Translations under genes and position numbers: made by a program
Shown: piece after piece, positions 59,691 through 64,000 of the stretch
How positions within the stretch are numbered: the first letter of the stretch is position 1
Layout: the number at the start of each line of letters is the position of its first letter
Origin: Catenulispora yoronensis
Lineage (GTDB): Bacteria; Actinomycetota; Actinomycetes; Streptomycetales; Catenulisporaceae
Reading direction: 5' to 3'
Assembly (NCBI RefSeq): GCF_039531695.1
Contig: NZ_BAAAQN010000043.1
Span: 1-64,000, forward strand
DNA length: 64,000 nucleotides
The notes under the pieces: model-generated
The model's input: only the letters and a program-made list of their open reading frames with translations
What the model was told of the DNA's origin: nothing
The model's database searches: none

Positions 59691-59996
59691 CTACTTGTCC
59701 TTGGTCCAGTTGGGCCACGCGCCGCGGGTGTCGTCCTTCTCGGGGGAGCCTTCGTCGTCCTCCCAGTCGTCGTCCTGCCCGCCGTCCGCGGCGGGCATGA
59801 TCTGGTCGTGGGAGGTGGCCATGGCCTTGTCGACCTCCTGACGGGCCTCGGCCAGCGTTTCGGCGGTGTGCTCGCTCAGCCTCTCCAAGGATTCCTGGGT
59901 GGCCTCGAAGTCGTCGGACGAGTCGGACGAGTCGGACGAGTCGGGTACGTCCGGCGCCGGCTCGGCGGGGTTCGGGTCCGGTTCGCTGTTGTTCAT
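59691..59996 (-). CDS. Small acidic hypothetical protein
   Basis: 101-residue highly acidic protein with an SDSSDSSDSSDD tract (about 20-35), a predicted amphipathic helix (ATQESLERLSEHTAETLAEARQEVDKAM) and a disordered acidic C-terminus ending WPNWTKDK. No family recognised; no signal peptide or membrane segment. The second ATG (59996) is chosen because GAGGAG is 6 bases upstream. It sits between the NRPS module and the divergent SARP regulator, so a link to that locus is possible but unproven. Confidence 0.7.
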   Translation of the reverse strand: MNNSEPDPNPAEPAPDVPDSSDSSDSSDDFEATQESLERLSEHTAETLAEARQEVDKAMATSHDQIMPAADGGQDDDWEDDEGSPEKDDTRGAWPNWTKDK

Positions 59997-60211
59997 CGCC
60001 ATCTCCTCGGGCTGCTCAAGCTGCTCAGGCTGGTCGGGCCGACCGGTGGCTGCGCTGTGTGGGTGACGCGGGCCCGCCGGGCGCACCTCCAGCTTCCGCC
60101 AGATCCGGCGGAAGCGCTGTTCGTGCCGCCCGCCGGTTAGCCATATCGCGGTAATCGCGGGGCCGTGCCGCCGGGGCGGACGAAGTTGACCACGGTGTGA
60201 ACGAGTCCTGA

Positions 60212-60238
60212 GAATGTTCCGGGAGGCAAGGAACATTC
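60212..60238 (+). promoter_or_regulatory. Perfect inverted repeat enclosing the SARP ribosome binding site
   Basis: GAATGTTCC and GGAACATTC flank GGGAGGCAA and end directly at the SARP start codon. The AAGGA ribosome binding site falls in the second arm and the purine-rich GGGAGG in the loop. It could fold in mRNA to limit translation, or act as an autoregulatory operator. Confidence 0.65.
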
Positions 60239-63200
60239 ATGCGCATAGCACTGCTGGGTCCGCTTGTCGTGATCGAGGACGACGGCACTGTTGTGGAGGT
60301 CGCCGGACCCAAGGTCATGGTGCTGCTGGCGTTGCTCGCCCTGCGGCCGGGGCGGGCCGTCCCGGCGGACCGGCTGGTCGACGGGATCTGGGGCGAGGAG
60401 CCGCCGGCGAACGCCGCCAACGCGCTTCAGACGTTGGTGAAGCGGCTTCGAGCGGCGTGCGGCCCGGCGTCGGTGTTGGCGCGTGGCGGCGGTTACGCGC
60501 TGGAGGTCGCGCCGGATGACGTGGACGTTACGCGGTTCCTGGCGCGGGTGGCACAGGCGGGGCGATACGCGGCGGCCGGTGATAGCGACGGCGACGGCGA
60601 CCGGGCCGCGGCCGAGGAGCTGACGCTGGCGTTGGGGGAGTGGTCCGGGCCGGAGGCGTTGTCCGGGCTGCGAGGGTGGCCCGGGTTGGGCGCGGTGGCC
60701 GCGGATCTGGACGAGGCCCGGCTCGCAGCGGTGGAGATGCTGGCTGATCGCCGGCGGAGTTCGGGGCGGGCGGCCGAGTCGATCGGGATGTTGAGTGCCG
60801 AGGCCGCGGCGCATCCGCTGCGCGAGTCGGTGACGGCCCGGCTGATGGTCGCGTTGGCGGAGGCGGGGCGGCGCTCGGAGGCGCTCACGGTGTTCCATCG
60901 GACGCGGGAGCTGCTGGTCGAGGAGCTCGGAGTGGGTCCCGGGGTGGAACTCGCGGCGGCCTATGCGGAGGTCCTGAGCCGAGAGCGGGAGCAGGCGTTC
61001 GAGCTGGTGGGCGCGAGCAACCTGCCGAGGACACAGGGTTCGTTCATAGGGCGGGAGGAGGAGATCGGGGTCATCAGTGCACTGCTGGACGCGACGGCGC
61101 TGGTGACGCTGGTGGGCCCGGGCGGGACCGGCAAGACGCGGCTGGCGGTGGAGTGCGCGGGGCGGTTGGGCGGGGGTTACGCCGACGGGGTCTGGTTGGT
61201 CGAGCTCGCGGGGGTGACCGATCCGGCGCTGTTCGGCGGGACGGTGCTGGCCGCGATCGGGATCCGGGAGAATGAGGGGCCTGAGTCGGACGGCGCGCGG
61301 GCCGTCGCGGAGGCGCTGGCCGGGCGGCGGATGCTGGTGGTGCTCGACAACTGTGAGCACCTGCTGGCGGCGGCCGCGGAGCTGGTCCACGAGGTGGGGA
61401 TCCGGTGCCCGGGCGTGCGGGTGCTGGCGACCAGCCGTGAGCCGCTCGACGTGCCCGGCGAGCACGTGCTGGCGGTGCCGGCGTTGGGGTTGGCGGTGAT
61501 GGGCGCGGGCGTCGCGGAGGCTTCGGAGTCCGCGGCCGTGCGGTTGTTCGTGGAACGGGCCGCGAAGGTCCGGGCCGGGTTTCGGCTGGACGCGGAGAAC
61601 TGCGCGGCGGTGTGCGCGGTCTGCCGGGAGCTGGACGGGATTCCACTGGCGCTGGAACTGGCCGCCGGTCGGATGCGGGCGATGAGCCCGGGGGATCTGG
61701 CGGCCGGGCTGGGGCCGGGGTCGCCGGATCGGTTCGGGGTGTTGGGGAGCGGGCGGCGGGCCGGCGAGGCCCGGCATCGGACGTTGCGGGCGGTCGTCGA
61801 GTGGGGGTGGCGGTTGCTGACCGAGCAGGAGCGGGAGCTGGCCCGCTGGTTCGCGGTCTTCGTCGGCGGAGGCACAGCCGAAGCCGTGGGACGGGTGGCG
61901 GGCGACGGGTCGAGCATGCTGGCGGCGTTGGTGGACAAGTCGTTCGTAGCCTGGGACGGGGCGCGGTATCGGATGTTGGAGACCATCCGTGCCTACGTCG
62001 CGGAGGACGCCGTGGCGGCTGGGGTTCTGCGCGTTGCGGCGCGGCGGCACGCGGAGTACTTCACGAGGTTGGCCGAGGAGAGTGAGCCCGCGCTGCGGAC
62101 CGCCGAGCAGCCGGTCTGGATGGCGCGGCTCGCGGCCGAGCACGGGAACGCGGCGGCGGCGCTGGAGTGGGCAGTGGCGGAGGGCGAGGTGGAGCTCGCG
62201 CTGCGGTTGTTCGGGAGCTTGAGCTGGTACTTGCTGCTGAAGGGGCGGCGCGGCGAGCTGATGACGTGGCGGCGTCGGGTGTTGGGGTTGGTGGCGGAGG
62301 CTGAGAGGGAGGCCGAGGGACCGCCTGCGGGCCTTGCGTCGGCGTATCTTGCGTGCGCCTATGCGGCGGACGTTCAGGACCTCCTGGATCCGGAGCGGTG
62401 GCGGCGGATCGGGGAGGAGGGCCCCGGGTTTCTGGTCTTGTACAAGCAGGCCGTGAGCGAGGATCGGAAGCCGCATCCGGTGTTCGAGTTGGTGACCGCG
62501 GTGCATGCTCCTGGTCAGGGGATCGCGCGAAAGCTGGACGACCTGGTCGCGGCGCCCGATCCGTGGCTGTCCGGTAATGCGCTGCTGTTGCGGGGTGGCG
62601 CGCGGTTCAACGAAGGGCGGTACGCGGAGGCCTCGGGAGATCTGGCGCTTGCCGTGGAGGTGCTGAGGGGGATCGATGACCACTTCACCTTGATCAGGGC
62701 TCTGTTGACGTTGGCCACGGTGCGGGTGCGTACGGCCGGCACCGTTGTCGCGGCCGGGCTGCTCGCCGAGGCGGCCGGCTTGGTGGCGCGATGGTCGGCG
62801 CCCGAGGAAGCGGTCAACGCGTTCGCTTGGATCGCTCATCTGCACTGTTGGGATGGGGATTTCGACGCCGCCGAGGCGGCGCTGGACCGGGCGCGCAGCC
62901 ACCGGCCGGCGGAGCTGTCGGGGGCGACGTCGATGACGATCGCGGTCGTCGAGGCCGATGTGCTGCGGGGACGCGGGGATCTGCGCGGGGCGTTGGAGCG
63001 GTACCGCGTGGTGATCCGGATGCTGGACGCGGGACTGTCGGCGGACGATCCGGTGGGGGTCTATCCGGTCGCGACCTTGCAGGTTTCGGGAGCGGGCGGC
63101 CCGGGACGTCTTCCGCAGGAGGGTGGCTATCAGGAGTATCAGGTCGCGAACGCGGTCGCGCTCTGGTCGCGCCTGACCTACGCGTTCGCGCTCATCGACA

Positions 63201-63526
63201 ACGAGGAACCCGATGCGGCGCGCGAGCAACTACGGGTTCTGTTGGAGCATGTGCGGACGGCGCGGCACTTGCCGCTGTTGTTGGGCGCGGCGGTCGCCGC
63301 CGCGGCACTCGCGCTGGAGTCCGGCGACGCCGAAGTCGCGGCGACGTTGGTGGGAGCGGCTACCGCGCTTCATCAGGAGCGGCCTGGCGGAGGGCCGAAC
63401 ACGATGCGAGTGGTGCGAGCGGTGCGCAGTGCGCTCGGCGATGAGGCGTTCGACCGGGCGGCGGAACGCGGTGCGACGGTCGGGGCCGACGAACTCCTGG
63501 AGCGGGTGCGGCTGGTTTTCGGGTGA
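60239..63526 (+). CDS. AfsR/SARP-family pathway regulator
   Basis: 1095-residue regulator. Residues 1-95 are an OmpR-type winged helix (MRIALLGPLVVIEDDGTVVEV, NALQTLVKRLRAACG), and about 98-245 the bacterial transcriptional activation domain of SARPs. A NB-ARC/AP-ATPase domain follows, with P-loop LVGPGGTGKTRLA (292-300) and Walker B MLVVLDNCEHLL. The C-terminal 500 residues are alpha-helical TPR-like repeats. AAGGA is 6 bases before the ATG. Large SARPs of this kind activate secondary-metabolite genes. Divergent from the small acidic protein and NRPS module, which are its likely targets. Confidence 0.92.
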   Translation: MRIALLGPLVVIEDDGTVVEVAGPKVMVLLALLALRPGRAVPADRLVDGIWGEEPPANAANALQTLVKRLRAACGPASVLARGGGYALEVAPDDVDVTRFLARVAQAGRYAAAGDSDGDGDRAAAEELTLALGEWSGPEALSGLRGWPGLGAVAADLDEARLAAVEMLADRRRSSGRAAESIGMLSAEAAAHPLRESVTARLMVALAEAGRRSEALTVFHRTRELLVEELGVGPGVELAAAYAEVLSREREQAFELVGASNLPRTQGSFIGREEEIGVISALLDATALVTLVGPGGTGKTRLAVECAGRLGGGYADGVWLVELAGVTDPALFGGTVLAAIGIRENEGPESDGARAVAEALAGRRMLVVLDNCEHLLAAAAELVHEVGIRCPGVRVLATSREPLDVPGEHVLAVPALGLAVMGAGVAEASESAAVRLFVERAAKVRAGFRLDAENCAAVCAVCRELDGIPLALELAAGRMRAMSPGDLAAGLGPGSPDRFGVLGSGRRAGEARHRTLRAVVEWGWRLLTEQERELARWFAVFVGGGTAEAVGRVAGDGSSMLAALVDKSFVAWDGARYRMLETIRAYVAEDAVAAGVLRVAARRHAEYFTRLAEESEPALRTAEQPVWMARLAAEHGNAAAALEWAVAEGEVELALRLFGSLSWYLLLKGRRGELMTWRRRVLGLVAEAEREAEGPPAGLASAYLACAYAADVQDLLDPERWRRIGEEGPGFLVLYKQAVSEDRKPHPVFELVTAVHAPGQGIARKLDDLVAAPDPWLSGNALLLRGGARFNEGRYAEASGDLALAVEVLRGIDDHFTLIRALLTLATVRVRTAGTVVAAGLLAEAAGLVARWSAPEEAVNAFAWIAHLHCWDGDFDAAEAALDRARSHRPAELSGATSMTIAVVEADVLRGRGDLRGALERYRVVIRMLDAGLSADDPVGVYPVATLQVSGAGGPGRLPQEGGYQEYQVANAVALWSRLTYAFALIDNEEPDAAREQLRVLLEHVRTARHLPLLLGAAVAAAALALESGDAEVAATLVGAATALHQERPGGGPNTMRVVRAVRSALGDEAFDRAAERGATVGADELLERVRLVFG

Positions 63527-64000
63527 GCTGCGAACCGGCGGCCGGCGAACGCCTGGCGCTGCTGCTTCCCTGGCTCAGAGCCCTGTTTCTCCGCATAGTG
63601 ACCGGCGTCCGGAACTGGCCGAGGTCGCAGGAGACACCGATCCGCTTTGCGATGACGTGGATTGTTGGAGTTGTTGTGCTCGCGCTGCTTGAACTGACGG
63701 CCCACCACCTGTTCCGGTGGCCTTCGGGTGCGGTGAGGCGGCACGGAGCCCGACTTGCTTGTTCTGGATCTTGAAGCGACGCTGGTGGGAAAAGTCCGCC
63801 GGGTACAGGCCGGTCACGTGGTCCGGCCTGCCCCCGGCGGCATGGCGTGAGACCTGCACCACGATGATCGTCCTCGTGGAGCGATGACCGCGATCCCCTG
63901 CCACCAAAGCTCCCCACGAATGGGCGTGCCAGAACACGACGACCGTGCTTGGCGCGCATCGTGGGCATCGGCTGAGCACGCTGGCGAAGGTCGCCAACCT
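63527..64000. other. Window end without a convincing gene; possible transposase remnant
   Basis: The plus-strand frame from 63523 to 63774 (83 residues, one hydrophobic helix) has no ribosome binding site or recognisable features. A minus-strand frame from the window edge to about 63770 contains SWGALVAGDRGHRSTRTI, which faintly resembles the GHGR-x-E-TRT segment of ISAs1-type transposases. No terminal repeats are visible. This is at best a decayed insertion sequence end. Confidence 0.25.

Noticed and set aside
63523..63774. 83-codon frame overlapping the SARP stop
   Set aside because: It has one hydrophobic stretch but no ribosome binding site and no conserved features; the GTGA overlap alone is not enough.

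Overview
The window is high-GC actinomycete chromosome, most like a mycelial, sporulating lineage (Streptomycetales or Catenulisporales type). The evidence is a chaplin gene, a DasR-type operator in front of chitinolytic genes, a SARP/AfsR regulator, TTA codons in two genes, frequent GTG starts and GTGA/ATGA overlaps, and many luciferase-like monooxygenases and ABC systems. No rRNA, tRNA, CRISPR array or intact mobile element was found. Several unrelated proteins carry simple in-frame repeat tracts (AT, GT, TP, DAVP, QGSVT), apparently a habit of this genome.

Layout. 1-470: a long inverted repeat, then a 59-bp tandem repeat. 0.5-5.2 kb: a secreted chitin-degradation pair (3D-domain/CBM protein, GH18 chitinase) under a dre-like site, a NUDIX hydrolase and a sedolisin protease. 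5.2-8.7 kb: a sparse region with a small unknown gene, a frame-broken XRE/TPR regulator, its usual NUDIX partner and a chaplin. 8.7-12.1 kb: an MpaB-type oxygenase and a NarL-type two-component pair. 12.1-27.0 kb: an organosulfur salvage block with four flavin-dependent monooxygenases, a flavin reductase, a GNAT acetyltransferase, two polar-amino-acid-type ABC importers, an Rrf2 regulator and an SsuD-like monooxygenase. This gene set resembles the CymR-controlled S-alkyl-cysteine salvage operons of Bacillus (ytm/ytn, yxe). 28.3-37.9 kb: a tightly coupled seven-gene operon (SsuD-like monooxygenase, 3-hydroxyacyl-CoA dehydrogenase, alpha-oxoamine synthase-family PLP enzyme, two-subunit acyl-CoA carboxylase, ATP-grasp ligase, MFS exporter) that looks like an uncharacterised biosynthetic pathway.

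37.9-48.2 kb is a conflict or defence-like island. It holds a CoiA-like nuclease-family protein, a 1436-residue fusion of a caspase-like protease to four FtsK/EccC-type ATPase modules, an overlapping EACC1-like adaptor, a decayed membrane/secreted protein, and a NACHT-LRR protein broken by a frameshift. The caspase-EccC-like fusion with its EACC1 partner is the most unusual system in the window.

48.4-52.1 kb: a LysR regulator, an alpha/beta hydrolase, and a FAD monooxygenase divergent from a TetR regulator with a duplicated palindromic operator. 52.2-63.5 kb: a small NRPS-type locus with a heterodimeric ABC exporter of asymmetric ATP sites, a single C-A-T NRPS module, a small acidic protein and a divergent SARP regulator whose ribosome binding site lies inside a perfect inverted repeat. 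The last 470 bases hold no convincing gene, only a possible transposase remnant.
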